In this document: one piece after another, positions 43,594 to 55,277 of the stretch
Layout: the number at the start of each line of letters is the position of its first letter
How positions within the stretch are numbered: position 1 is the stretch's first letter
Assembly: GCA_030512335.1 (NCBI GenBank)
Contig: JAULSU010000007.1
Span: 1,736,001-1,800,000 of the forward strand
Length of the DNA stretch: 64,000 nucleotides
Direction: 5' to 3'
DNA from: Immersiella caudata
Lineage: Eukaryota; Ascomycota; Sordariomycetes; Sordariales; Lasiosphaeriaceae
Notes under the pieces: model-generated
Told to the model about the DNA's origin: nothing
Seen by the model: the letters and a program-made list of their open reading frames with translations, nothing else
Databases searched by the model: none
Translations under genes and position numbers: made by a program

Positions 43594-45917
43594 ATGAAGG
43601 TGCTCTCCCCCACGGCGCTCTCATGGCTGGGGCTCGCTGCGCTGCCGTCGCTGGTGCTAGGTGAACAAAGTCCGAACCGCACCCGTAGGTCACACCTTTC
43701 TCTGGATTCCGGAAGTAATGGCCATGTGCCGTGCCTAACCGTGCTGCAGTGCTCCCATGGGCGTTTGCGCCGCTACCGCTGGGGACGGTGCGTCCTCTTG
43801 GCTGGCTGCGCGGGGAGTTGCAAGCGCTGGGTTCGGGTCTTGCAGGCCACGAGTATGAGTTTTGGCCATACGTCAAGGATTCGCGGTGGCTGGGCGGCAG
43901 GTCGGACTACAGCGCGTTGAACGAGGCGTTGCCGTATTGGTTCAACGGGCTGGTTCCGCTGGCCTATACGCTGGATGATGAGAGGTTGAAGGGGCAGGTG
44001 CATAGCGTGGCGGCCGAGGTGCTGAGGCGGCAGGCGGATGATGGGTGGATTGGGCCCGAGGTTGGGGAGGATAGGAATCTGTGGGGGAGGGTGCCGTTGT
44101 TGTTGGGGTTGACGCAGCTTGCTGAGGCGAACGTGACGGGGTGGAAACACACTGTTGTGCATTCGCTGGTTAAGTACCTCAGGCTGGTGGATGTGATGCT
44201 GAGGGATGGCGGTCAGGGGTATACATTGTGTCGGTGGCATCCGAACGACTGCTCCTGGGGACAGGTGCGGGTTCATGACTTTATCTCGGTGATCCAATGG
44301 GTGTTGGAAAACACTGAGGTTGGGTACCGGGACAAGGAGATGATGTGGGATACGATGGATCGGCTGTATCAGACGTCGAAGTTCAAGTGGGAGGACTGGT
44401 ACACCGAGGGTCGCTATCAGAAGGTGATCAAGGATGCTCATCCTGGCAACCCAGAGTTCCCGTTCCTTCATGGCGTCAATGTCGGCCAAGGTAAGTGGTG
44501 AATGTCCTAGGGACAAGATGACGGTAACTAATGTTGGCTCAGGCTTGAAGGCATCGGCTGTCATCCGAAGGTATTCACACCGCGAGTCGCTGGTCAAGTC
44601 GACATGGAACGGGGTTGAATGGACGTTCCGATACCACGGCACACCCTCGGGAACCATCTTTGCGGACGAGGTTCAGCGGGACCAGGCGCCGTTCATGGGT
44701 GCCGAGCTGTGCACCGCCGTCGAGACGGGATACTCCCTCGCATATCTGTACCACGCGCTTGGTGCAAACTCATTCGCTGATCGAGCCGAGCTCACCATCT
44801 TCAACGCCCTGCCGGTCAGCTTGACACATGACACATGGGGCCATCAGTACATGGCACGAAGCAACCAGCCCTGGGCTCTGCGGCAGATAGACAGACCCTC
44901 GCTCTTCACCACAGCCAGCGGCATGGCAACCATCTTTGGTCTCGAGCCGATGTACCCCTGTTGCACCGTCAACTACCCGCAAGGCTGGCCAAAGTTCATT
45001 GCTCGCACCTGGGCACACGCCGAGACCGGCCTCGTCCACGCTCTGCTCAGCCCGTCGGTCGTGAACACGACCATTCCACACAAAGGCAGGGTTGTTATCG
45101 AGTGCAAGACGGACTACCCATTCTCCGATCGGCTAACCTACAGCATCTCGGCCCAGTCTAGCTTCGACCTGTTCCTTCGCTTCCCGACATGGGGCGTGCG
45201 AAGCGAGTCCTCGGTGCAGCTTCTCTCAGGTGCAGCTGAGTCCAGCTCGGAACAAATGAACACAGTCCGAGTCGACGCTGAGACGGGGCTGCACAGACTC
45301 TCCATACCCGCTGGAAAGTCGACCGTCGTCTACACCATCGCCTCAGCAGTCCGTGCGGAGCCGAGACCGTATGACGCCGTGTCCGTCTATGTCGGCAACG
45401 TCTTGTACTCGCTCGACGTCGGGCAGTCCATGACGAGCTCACTTCCCCACAGGCACTGGAACGCCGGAGGTGACGGCACGCACGAGTTTGAGGAGTATGA
45501 GAAGTGCAAGGATTTCTACTTCAACCACACCAAGCCTGTAAGTGGCCAACGGATGGGATGGCAAGAAGGGGTGATGCTAACTGCTGGCAGTGGAACGTCG
45601 CCATCGATCCATCAACTCTGCGAAGATCGACATGGCCACGGCCTGCTGACCTCCTCGAGCGCGGCTTCGTCGACACGGAATCCGGTGGCCCCGGCAGCTT
45701 CTTGGTAGTAGACGGGTGTGAGATCAACTGGCCGGTCTTGGCTGGCACCGCACCGGCACCGCCGCCGAAGAACCCCAAGTGTGTGACGGGCAAGAAGACG
45801 TACAGGATGATCCCTTATGGAGCAGCTAAGGTGCATATGGCCGAGTTGCCAACGGTGAAGTTGCATGGCGATTTGATGCATAATCCGGATAGAGGCGCAG
45901 ACTGGGGGGACCTGTAA
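43594..45917 (+). CDS. Secreted GH127-type beta-L-arabinofuranosidase
   Basis: Four exons: 43594-43684, 43750-44490, 44543-45537 and 45591-45917; 717 residues. Signal peptide about 1-23 (LAALPSLVLG). The product belongs to glycoside hydrolase family 127 (DUF1680): an alpha/alpha toroid with QALGSGLAGHEYEFWPYVKD, then the zinc and nucleophile cysteine sites GAELCTAVE (Glu-x-Cys) and MYPCCTVNYPQGW. In the bacterial founder these residues (Glu, Cys, and the Cys-Cys pair) bind zinc, and one Cys is the nucleophile. The fungal protein should release arabinofuranose from plant or fungal glycans outside the cell. Introns are 52-65 bp, GT-AG, with CTAAC branch sites. It faces the beta-lactamase-type gene tail to tail. 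Confidence 0.9.
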
Positions 45918-46125
45918 GCATGGTGGCATGGGTTCGGTCGGCAGCATTGGCATAAGGTGCATTGGCACCGGGGGGTGTCTATTTTCTTGGTACATTACAA
46001 TCTTGGTTACGACTGCACATATTCAAACACTTGCTTCTTCCGTCCTTACTACGATGGGCCCCCCGGGTTTGTTCCGGCGCCGCTCTCGCCACTACACCCC
46101 AGCAGGAGATCACCCTTCTATTACA

Positions 46126-48123
46126 TTACAACAACAACATCCCCACCACCATCACAACCACCCATCCAACCATCCCACCTCTCGCCAACCCTCCCGCCTC
46201 CGACTCGCTCCCCCCTTTACCTCCCGTTCCTCCTCCACTCCCTCTCTCCACAACAGGCGCATCCCCCGTTCGCACAAACGTAACATTAAAAGCCGGATTC
46301 CTCACCTCCACCACCTTACCCCCCTCCCCACCCGTCACAAACACAAAATCTGCCAAGCTCAAATGGTTATACGCCCCCCTATCCATCCCAAACCACGTCA
46401 GGCAGCTCGCGTCCTCATAAAAGATCTGCTCCTCCACCGTCTTCTTCTCCTCTTCCGTCGCGGTATCCACCACAGCGCGCCACGCCGTTTCCGTCCCGTT
46501 ACCGCCTTGTCGGTTGGAGGGGTAAAGACGCGCGATGACGGGCTTGGTAGATGCCTTTACGGAGCCAGACTCGAGCGAGGCGAGGGAGTAAGATGGGAAG
46601 TGCGACAAGGCGTCGAAGCCGCGGACCGTGAGGGAGGAGAGGAGGAGACCCGGGGACGAGTCGGAAGGGAGGGTCAAGGTAAGGGAGGAGTTGGTAGACG
46701 GGTCGGTGAAGGCGCCGGTGTAGCCCTGGGAAGAGGCGTGGTCGCGGGAGGCTTGCTCGATGGCGGGGATGAGGGTGCGGAGGGCGGTGGAGAGGAAGAT
46801 AGTGCGAGCGTTGGGGTTGACGGTGACTTCGGGGCCGGCGGTGATGATGGTTGCGACGAGGTCGAAGTCGGGGATGAGGGCGAGGATGGCGTGGTATTGG
46901 CCGAGGTCGCCGGTTTTGGTGTAGATGTCAATGGTGCGGTTGTCAAGGGTCAGGGTGTGGGAGCGGGCGATCTCCCAGGGGCCGCCGACGGAGAAGCTCC
47001 GGGAGGCGGTGTGGGCGGAGGGTTGCAGCCATTTTCGGGTCTTGGGGGCGGAGAGGAGCCGGTGGGTGAGGATGGCGTTGCCGAAGGAGATGAGGTCGTT
47101 GGTGCTGGAGAACATGCCGCCGGAGCTGGGAATGGGGTGAGTCTTTGTTTGGGAGAACTGGTAAAGGGAGATGCTTACGACTCAAAGGCGCCGAGGGTTA
47201 GGTTCCAGGTGCTCTCTTTCACGGGGATGAATCCCTTCTCGGGGAACGATACGGGAAACCCGTCAAAGGAGGTGCTAGTCATGCCGACGACATCGAAGAT
47301 GCTCTTTTGCACGGCCTCCTCAAAGGTGCGGTTGGTGGCCGCCTCGACGACGAGACCCAGGAGGGCATAACCAATGTTCGAATACACCGGAGTCGTGAAC
47401 TCGCGGTAAATGGGCGGTCGGCGCGCCATGTCACGGATCAAGTCGGTAGCGTTGCAGAGCTTGGTGCCCGGAAGACCAGAGCATGTCGGTCCAGCACCTC
47501 GGGCAACTTCGGGGAGACCCATCGTGGTCCATGGTCCAGTGGGATACACGGCCAAGTCCTGAGCAGCTGTGATGGGTTAGCTCGCTTCCCGTGCAAGTTC
47601 TCGATCATGACTTACAGTCAGTTGCGAGACCGGAAAGATGCGACATCAGGGAGCCAATGGTAATGTCGTCCCAAGACACCGACAGGACCTCGCTGGAACC
47701 CTTTGCGTTTCTCAAGGCAGGGAGGTACTTTGTGACGGGGTCCTCGAGGCTCACGTTGCTCTCCTGGAGCAGGGCCAGCACAGGCATGAGCTTCGAAATG
47801 CTTCCAACACGGTAGATTGTATTTTCGTCGACGTTGGTCGTGCCGAGCCCGGAGAGTGTCGGAGGGGTGAAGTGGTAGTTGAAGAGGAGGCCATCTTCGT
47901 GGATCGACTTGACAGCGAGCGAGACGGCGGATCCCTTCATCTGCCCCTTGAGCTGGCCATCAAGAGTTGCCTTGAGACTGCCAATGGCAGCCTTCACGAT
48001 GGGGTTTTGGCTGGGTGATCGCGGTGCGAGAAGGACGGGGCCGAGAGGAGGGCAGACAATGGCTGCGGCAAGGGGGAGAGCCACCACGCCAAGGGCCGCA
48101 GGGAGAAGAACATTCGAAAGCAT
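46126..48123 (-). CDS. Secreted beta-lactamase-fold serine hydrolase
   Basis: Three exons: 48123-47616, 47566-47179 and 47125-46126; 631 residues. Signal peptide about 1-21. It is a serine hydrolase of the beta-lactamase/class C penicillin-binding superfamily: the nucleophile serine and Lys lie in VGSISKLM (SxxK), and the second motif is PVYSNIGYALLG (Tyr-Ser-Asn). The C-terminal half is the extra domain common in fungal members (the ARB_00930-like type). The final 15 residues are hydrophobic (MVGWVVVMVVGMLLL) after a Gly/Ser-rich stretch, which looks like a GPI-anchor signal. Introns are 49 and 53 bp. Some fungal relatives act as esterases or transesterases near secondary-metabolite clusters; no substrate can be read here. 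Confidence 0.88.
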
Positions 48124-48962
48124 CGGAATGGATGATCCAACAAGACAATGTGAAAGCGACTGACATGCAGGAGACAAACAACAACAATAAGGACAAAGAA
48201 AGGGGTCTGCTCATTCGAAGAACCCGGTGGCCACCCGCCTCCTTATACAAACCATTCGACGCGTCGCGGGACTCCATGTCGTCACCTCGGATAGTTGGAG
48301 TAACAGCTCGGATAGATGATGCCTGGAGAGATTATGGCGATCCATTTGGCATCCACCTTGCCGGCATGCTGGCGACGCGCCAAAAAAAAAAAAAAAACAG
48401 ACCCGAACACGTCTGCGCATTACCCAGCTGTCCGAGCCTGCCAATGCCCATACACTCATTATGATGAGCCACCACCACATCGCCTACAGCGCGGATGGCG
48501 AATCCAGCTGCCTGGCCCCGGCATGGGGGCTGCGCCCCCATTGTAGCACGCCAATGCCCGAAGGATGCCGATCACCTCGGATAGCGCACGTGACCACTTC
48601 TATCCGAGAACCCTTTAACTTCCAAGCCCACTATGGCCTCCAGTTCTGGTACTAATCTTGGATGCGGCTCAAATGACGGTTGTTGGACCCCTTCCGGGAA
48701 CAAAGTAACCGCGGTTCGCCAACCTCGCTGGAAAGATCCGGGCCAAATCCTGCATAAAGCGCAAGGCACCCCTTGTCCACCCTCGCCTTTTGTGCTGAGA
48801 CGTAGTATATGAATCAAAAAGCTTCATGGGTTATTTGGCAATGAAATTTCTGCCCCAACTGCTCCAGCTTCTTGAAACGGCCAAATACAAGCAGCCTACA
48901 TCTCTCCTTGCCGTGCATCTCCGAGAACAGCGACGTCTAGAGTGTCCTTGCAGCCTCGACTA
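48124..48962. other. Intergenic region
   Basis: It contains the promoter of the beta-lactamase-type gene and the 3' region of the reductase gene. An A15 run lies near 48381. No gene is seen. Confidence 0.55.
48243..48248 (-). promoter_or_regulatory. TATA-like box of the beta-lactamase-type gene
   Basis: TATAAG on the coding (minus) strand, about 120 bp upstream of the ATG at 48123. Confidence 0.35.
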
Positions 48963-50043
48963 CTAGCGAGGGACATGATCCAAGTTATCCAAGAATGTCT
49001 CTTCAATTGGCCGCCAATCTTCCTGCCCTCCCCACTTCTTCAACAACGCCAATGGCAACGTTAGGTCGGAAGTGATGCTGAATGACGGCGGGTTGGGTAA
49101 ATCGTCGGCAAACTTATGATTCGGGAAGAGCTGGCGCAGGAGAGCAAGTGTTTCGTTCCACGTGCGGTGCCGCCCCCACGCTTGGATTCGCTCGCTGTTG
49201 ACGTCCGGGTCGAGGGCTGCTGCGACATGCAGAAGCGCTACGTCCTTGACATCGACAGCAAACACTGTGACAAACAGGTCAGTACTGCACCAGGCAGCGC
49301 CGGAGAGAATGGTACTCACTGGCTGGTAGCATGTGGGTAATCTCCAAGTTGCCTTCATAGAAGTTTGGCAAGATGCTAGAACTGAGAGAGGTGCAGTTCT
49401 TGCTGAACCGCTTTCCGAGAATCGTCTGGGGTGTGACGACGTTGACGGCAAACGGTGGTTTCTCTTCGTCGACAAACTTCCACACAGCCTTCTCGGCGGC
49501 CACCTTGCTGGCCATGTAGACGATGAGAGTTCGGTCTGGATTGTAAGGGGGAGGCGCCCAAGCAAGTTCAACGGCCGCGTCGTTCCAAGAGTTCTTGGTG
49601 ATGTTCTCTGTGTTTTCTGGAACCGGCATTGTCGTTGCCACGACGGAGCCCGTGAAAACAAAGCGCTTGACCGACGGCTCCTTGACGGCGGCCTTAAGAA
49701 TGGAGAGCGCGCTGGCGACGGCCGGTGTAATCACTTTGTTTGGGTCGGCATCAAACCCAATCGTTGCGACATGAATTACGGCTGAGGCGCCCTTGACTGC
49801 ATCGTCGAAACCGCCCTCAACGGTGATGTCAGGCATGGGAACCAACTCCAGATCGCCACGGTCCGCGTACGGCTTGAACACATCCTCAACCAGCCATGAT
49901 GCTTTGGCGAGATCGCGAACAGTACCACGGACTTTGTACTCGCGCTCGAGGAACTGCTTCGTCAGCTGGGACGCGACGTGGCCTGTGACGCCAGTGATGA
50001 GAACAAGGGAGCCCTTGGGGATGGCAGCTTGAGGCTCGGGCAT
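48963..50043 (-). CDS. Extended SDR reductase (dihydroflavonol reductase / Gre2 type)
   Basis: Two exons, 50043-49320 and 49264-48963, with a 55-bp intron (GTGAGT...CACAG); 341 residues. The Rossmann NAD(P)H site is VLITGVTGHVASQL (TGxxGxxA, about 14-27). The extended-SDR catalytic pair is a YMASK motif (about 174-178, Tyr-x-x-x-Lys), with an upstream Ser in FVFTGSVVATT. Relatives reduce ketones and aldehydes in the cytosol, for example methylglyoxal reductase Gre2. The splice joins HMLPA to MFAVDVKDVALLHVAAALD, the usual C-terminal block. Its neighbour is a damaged transcription-factor-like gene upstream, suggesting a former local regulator; this is inference. Confidence 0.92.
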
Positions 50044-50250
50044 GGCTGCGAGTATGGATGAAGGACGGAAATGATGGTCTGCGTAGTGGATTGATGGATG
50101 CAGTCAATGATGAACGGAGGTAACCACCAACCTTAAGTACTCCTGCTGTTGAGATCGGTTTGCCAGAGGAGTGGGAGGAAGATGGAGTGATGACAAGCCC
50201 AAAGGACGGCGACCCAAAACGGGAAGGTTGGAGGTCTTGGCACTCGAGGG

Positions 50251-51123
50251 CTATTTTTGATCGTGCATTTTTCGGTGCTGACAAAATTGGTCGAAAATAC
50301 CCTTGTCATGAATCAGCCGTTGAAGAACGAAGCCGAGAAGACCATTGGGGCTCAAATTCCGAGGTCTCTCTCTCTATGGAGACCGTCCTTGATGCTAAGC
50401 CGGGGTTGGGGTACCTCGTCGGAAACAAGCGCTATCACCTTTGCCACCGCCGCGTCGTTAGGAGCGGAGGGCTCGGCGTAAGGGGCGGACTTTAGGGCTT
50501 GGAGGCAGGCAAGCTTGTATTGGAGCGCCATCGTGGAGAAGAGGGCCTTCTGGGGATGATTGGAGAGGGAGAGATCCCTGCATGAGGCGAGGAAGATGCC
50601 GCTAAGGAGGCCAACGTCGGCGAGCGCGAAAGGCACCCAATCGGCTATCATGCGACGGCCATAATATTCGCCTTCCATTGCATTTTTGAATGCCGTGCAG
50701 GTTGCGCTGGAGAGCGGAATTACCACCCGCACATCTGCAAAATGTCGTTAGCTGCTAGAGGTCTGCAGGTATGGTCTAACACGACATGCAGTGATCAAGA
50801 AGAAAGTGCTCGACGGGCTCCAATGATCCGACGAACACGTCGAACGGATCTGCTCGGCTCGCTGAGAGCAGTGACGTTGGGTGGGTGTTGTTCTGATTAT
50901 CTTCCGCTCTCTCCTCTTGCGTGCTTTCCGGGATTGTGGCAGGGGGGGGAGGATCTGGATGCGCATCCGGCACTCCGAGGTAAGCCATGACACGGAGACG
51001 ACGGGCGCGGGCGTGCGTTTCACGCGCCGCATGCGAGCGGATCTCCCGTGCCTGCCTGCGATCAAGCTTGGCCGGGCGGTCGACGTGCACGAAGTGAATG
51101 CGTTGGCGTCCTGTAGGCTCCAT
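50251..51123 (-). pseudogene. Fungal transcription-factor-like gene, frameshifted
   Basis: Two exons can be built: 51123-50781 and from 50734 downstream (46-bp intron with CTAAC and TTGCAG). The N-terminus (FVHVDRPAKL, then REIRSHAARETH) and the middle (YYGRRMIADWVPFALADVGL, then GIFLASCRDLS) match the regulatory region of fungal Zn2Cys6-associated proteins that lack the zinc cluster. The frame stops at 50352, but the expected next block, NLSPNGLLGFVLQRLIHDKG, is present just downstream in another frame, running to 50251. The switch falls at a (GA)n dinucleotide tract (50365-50375), so a repeat-slippage frameshift is the simplest explanation. About 20-30 residues also seem to be missing there. 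The intact family is a nuclear regulator; this copy is probably inactive. Confidence 0.55.
50365..50375. repeat. TC dinucleotide tract at the regulator frameshift
   Basis: Five and a half TC units, (GA)n on the coding strand, exactly where the transcription-factor-like frame breaks. Confidence 0.8.
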
Positions 51124-51781
51124 GAGGTATTGCCGCTAGTATGGGTGGTTGATGTTGCGGAAGAGAATGTTTGTGCCCGTATCGGAAGGGATGGGTATGA
51201 AGCCAGGCAATGCACTTGCCGTTTTTATCTTGAGCCGCCCTCTCGGTTCACCGACAACAGCTTGTTGGAGATGGATTTGTCATTCGGGTTTTGCCAAGAC
51301 CAGCAACATCCCAATTCAGAAGCCGCGGCAAGGGGTTTCCCGGGGATCAAAGTCAGCTGCGCGGCGAGCGACACACATCGGAGTTCGGGTATAAGAATTC
51401 AGCTTTTGTGGTCAAACCAGTTGAACCATCGGCTCCAATTCGAGCGATTGGCGGCAGCGTGCATGGACCATATGATTACCCCGTTTCCGTTGTTGACCAT
51501 CGACAGCCCCTGAAGGCGAACTCATGATCCAGTGCAGCCCTGACGACACCGAGATTCTGAAAGGGCAGACAATGGGGGGAGTTGGGGGGCTGATTGAACA
51601 GTGGCAATTGCCATACAAGGAAGCTTACCAGATCGAAACGGAACTGGAGTCATCAGATTGCAACAATCAGGGAGGGCCGAGGAAGCAGGAGATACAGCAT
51701 TCAATTCATTGGCTACAGGATGGTACTGTTCGAATCTCCCCAAGTGTTTTCAAGCCCCATGCTTTGACCCGTACCTCGACT
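51124..51781. other. Intergenic region
   Basis: Upstream of the regulator-like pseudogene. Only short unsupported frames are seen. Confidence 0.5.
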
Positions 51782-52036
51782 CTAACCACATCCAAACCAC
51801 GCCAGAAAAAAGCCCACCAAAAATCTTCTTCTCGAAGAAAACCCTTTAACTAACATAGTTGACGGTAGTCCTGCGCGCATTGGCGAAGCCCCAATGCTTG
51901 CTGCCGCGCTTCGCATACCCGTGGCTGCGAATCCCCTGATAATCGCGCCAAATCTGGTTGCCCGAGCGGCGGTGGTGAGGCCGGTGGTGAGGAGGAGGGT
52001 GGTGAGGAGGAGGGTGGTGAGAATCGAGAAACGCAT
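51782..52036 (-). CDS. Possible small secreted protein, frame unresolved
   Basis: An ATG at 52036 opens an 84-residue frame with a good signal-peptide-like start (MRFSILTTLLLTTLLLTT), built on a short CACCACCCTCCTCCT repeat. In a second frame the same DNA encodes a more protein-like C-terminus, NQIWRDYQGIRSHGYAKRGS followed by KHWGFANARRTTVNYVS, ending at 51846. A single indel in the repeat, or an unrecognised splice, could join the signal peptide to this C-terminus to make a short secreted protein of about 64 residues. I cannot decide between the frames. No family is recognised. Confidence 0.3.
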   Translation of the reverse strand: MRFSILTTLLLTTLLLTTGLTTAARATRFGAIIRGFAATGMRSAAASIGASPMRAGLPSTMLVKGFSSRRRFLVGFFLAWFGCG

Positions 52037-53912
52037 TTTGAAGGGTGGGAGAGGGGAGTTGGAAGCTTGAAAGTGATTTGGGTGAGGATATCGAGGTATG
52101 TTGGTTGAGCGAGTGTGAAGACTGGAGCTGATGAGGTTGCTGGTGTCTGATGAGTAGTATATTGGATGCCAAAGGGCATGACGTCCCCTTTTTTATTCAC
52201 AACCCATAGTGGTTTCTTCACTTGTTCAGGACCAAGTTGGCACCGACTGGGCGTTAAAAGTTTCTGATCTGAGCAGTCAAGGCGTATTCCATCCTCCCTC
52301 TTAAGATCTAGATGCTTTCGTGGTTCGCCATGCCATGGTTGACAGGAAGTTCAGTTGGTCAGGCGGTGGGAGGCAGGATTTGCTGTTGCCCCCGCCAAAT
52401 TACCTCCCCGTGATCATCTCCCGGGTAGCGGGACTCAACCAATTTACAGATACTGCAAATATGTCGATAAAACACGGCAGAATCATAGATGTGAGTGGGA
52501 CTTTTGCCCCAAGACACCGCCACGGGTGGTAGAATGCGACAGCAGTGTCATGACGGCAAACCATCACGATTCAAGTTTGATTTCGATCCCGCTCACCAAC
52601 TCTTCGCATCTTCAGGCAAAAGGCCTTACCCAAGTTCGCCACCGACGGTTGATAGGTAGGCATGGAAAGTAAACAGCCTGCCCGATGGAGTTTACCATTC
52701 TTGGCATGCCAGCGGTTAGCGGGCAGTACCCCCGCCAAGTTGTTGCTGTTTGGGGCTGAACCGCCCATCAGTAACTGAAGCCAGGAAATTCTATTGCAAT
52801 CAACCTGAGCCGATCAGGATATATCGGGTGAGATTGCACCACTCAGTGCCTATATGCTAGCACTCGAAGTTCTCACCGCACCTCAAGCTTGGAGACGCCC
52901 CTGAAAGAAACCGGGTTCCTCTTCCATCAATTCCCCGTGCCACGCAGAAACTAAAGAATGGAAGATAAGCTCAGGTCCAACCATTTAGCCTACCTACCTG
53001 CCTCCTACCTACCTACTCAGCCCCTAGATCAGCCGCAAGAACTGTATATCTATAGGTCTTTTTGTTTCAGGCCGCTGGAAGCGGATGAACCAATCTCACT
53101 CAGCATCGAGTGGAACCAATCAACAAAGGGGCTGGGCTCCAACGCTATGTGACCTGGCACGGAAGGAACGTCTTGCTAACCTGCGAACAGCTGGTGTCCG
53201 CTCTTCCGTAATCCTGTGTCGATGTTGAGACTAAGTGCGGGGTGAGCCGTAAGAGCTTTGTCTGGTCGTTTTCGTGCGTCTTGATCGGATGCCCGCTGGC
53301 CGTTCAAGTTCGGACCGTCCTGGCATCTTGAAAATCTCGGGAGAGCGCCCCTTGAGAGTCGGGATGCTCAGGTGGATGGGATGCAACTACCGGGTACTTA
53401 CCTGCGGGAAGTGTTGGCGGACAAACATTGACTCCTGGCTACCCCTGCCAAGGGCGGAGAAAGGGATGAAAACAATAGAAGCGTAGAACCAGTTTGTGAA
53501 GCTGTCTCAAGACTCTTCTCATGAATGTACAGGTATTCTTTTGATGTTGCGAAGGCAAATGCGCGGTGTGACGCTCCCAATTCTTGGTACAAAATGGGAA
53601 GCCGCGAGCTTTGTCAACATGCCTTCATCACCAAGCACAGCCCCGCTTCTAGGTAGTCTCTCGAGCCTTCCAAAATCGTGCTCTCTGGCTCCTCCAAAAC
53701 TTTCCGGTCGCTACGAATTCGCCCAGAAAAGATGCGCCCTGTTCACAGTACTGCAACTCACCGCCCTTCCCTGCCCTATCGCTACTCGGCAGCATTAATT
53801 GTCATAACGAAAAGAAGAGCATATTTTCCGTCGTATCGATCATCTTCAATTATCACGGCACGAGCCAAACCTTTGCTCTCGGCGATAGACCGTGCGTTCC
53901 CGAGGCGATACC
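52037..53912. other. Long gene-free stretch
   Basis: About 1.9 kb with no credible gene. It includes a CCTAC-rich short repeat near 52988-53016. It holds the upstream region of the RBR ligase gene. Confidence 0.5.
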
Positions 53913-55277
53913 ATGGAGAACCTGCGCATTGGGGTCGAGCAGATGAGGCTGTCGCCTACTCCGTCTACAGAAACCAGGAGTTCGAGGCGAAACCGCAGAT
54001 CACGAGCCGGGGGTTCCTCGGAGAGCCCGAGTGTGCCTGTGTCGGGGACGATAGCAACCACATCCAGCAAGTCGACAGGACAAGCAGAACAGGCAAGCAA
54101 CAGCGCTTCATCAGTGCTCCACGCCGGAAGGGCTCACACGGTACAGAGCAACAAGTACGAGTGCGATGTGTGTGCCCAGGAAGACCTCGACGCCAGCAAG
54201 ATCATAATCTGCCACGGCTCCCACATCTATTGTCGCGATTGTCTGGTGGAGGTGCTTCGCAATTCCCTTGCGGGGAGAGGACGCTTCCCTCCCAGCTGCT
54301 GCGGCGTGCCAATGCCAATCGGCGCGCATCGATCCTTGCTACCGGCCGAACTGATTCGCGAGTTTGAGCAAAGGGTGGAGGAGGACGTCCCGAATCGTAC
54401 TTTCTGCCACCGACCGTCCTGCTCAGCGCTGCTTATACCGGATCGCAACGATAGCAAAGTCGTAGCGTGTGCTTGTGGCGCGTCAACATGCATCGTCTGC
54501 CAACAGGCTGCCCATGGGGACGGGGACTGCCCTCCACTGGACACAGCCACGAGACAGCTGCTCGATCTCGCCCAGAAGGAAGGCTGGAAACGGTGCCCCC
54601 ACTGTCGCGTTATGGTCTCTCAAGACCAAGGATGCGAAGAAATGAGTTGAGTACCATTTCCCCTGGAGAGCTTCGTCAGCCATGTGTTGACTCTGCTTGT
54701 TCCACCCTTAGCTTGTCTATGCGGAGGCCAGTTTTGCTATGATTGCGGCAATTCTATGCCGTTGGACGGCAGTATGTGCCCTTGCTACTTTATTAATGGG
54801 GTACCGCCGTCGCCGAGAATACAGGAAGAAACGGTTGAGGAAGCTGTGGTTCAAATGACGGAGCATCATCATCATCATCATCATCATCATCATATGTCTG
54901 TGGATTTGGAGGCTCACTGGCGAGTGCAGCAAGCCCGAGAGTTTATGATGAGGGACCGATGTCACCACAACCGATGGGTTTTTGAGCCTGGCCAACACCG
55001 TTGCGATTGGTGTCATAACACTCTCACCGTCTTCATCCTGTGTTGTTCATGTTGCGACATGAGACTCTGCCGGAGGTGTCGCAACGCCCAATTCCCTGTC
55101 TTCCCCGGCTGGAACCCGCCAGCGGTGCAAGTTCCTTCAGGGAACCCTCATCTTCACCCGCAACTGCCCCCACCACCGCCGCCGCCCCCACCGCCGCCGC
55201 CACGAGGGTACATATTGCGCCGCTACTACCCGGACTTGTACAAAATCTATTTCCCGGATCCAGTGTGGCCTTGGTAG
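53913..55277 (+). CDS. RBR-type (RING-IBR-RING) E3 ubiquitin ligase
   Basis: Two exons, 53913-54645 and 54712-55277, with a 66-bp intron; 432 residues. A Ser/Arg-rich N-terminus is followed by RING1 (CDVCAQEDL...HGSHIYCRDCL, from about 85), an IBR domain (RTFCHRPSCSALLIP and ACACGASTCIVC), and RING2 (CPHCRVMVSQDQGCEEMTC, then LCGGQFCYDCG), completed across the splice. RBR ligases pass ubiquitin through a RING2 cysteine, here the Cys of DQGCEEM. The C-terminal half is unusual: a run of ten histidines, a second Cys-rich patch (HRCDWCHNTL, CCSCCDMRLCRRCR) and twelve prolines before a Tyr/Pro-rich end. The ATG context is CCATGG. The target is unknown. Confidence 0.9.

Noticed and set aside
45928..47370. 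480-codon plus-strand frame opposite the beta-lactamase-type gene
   Set aside because: Composition is Gly/Glu/Val and Arg/His low complexity with no domain, while the minus strand has SxxK and YSN motifs with correct introns.
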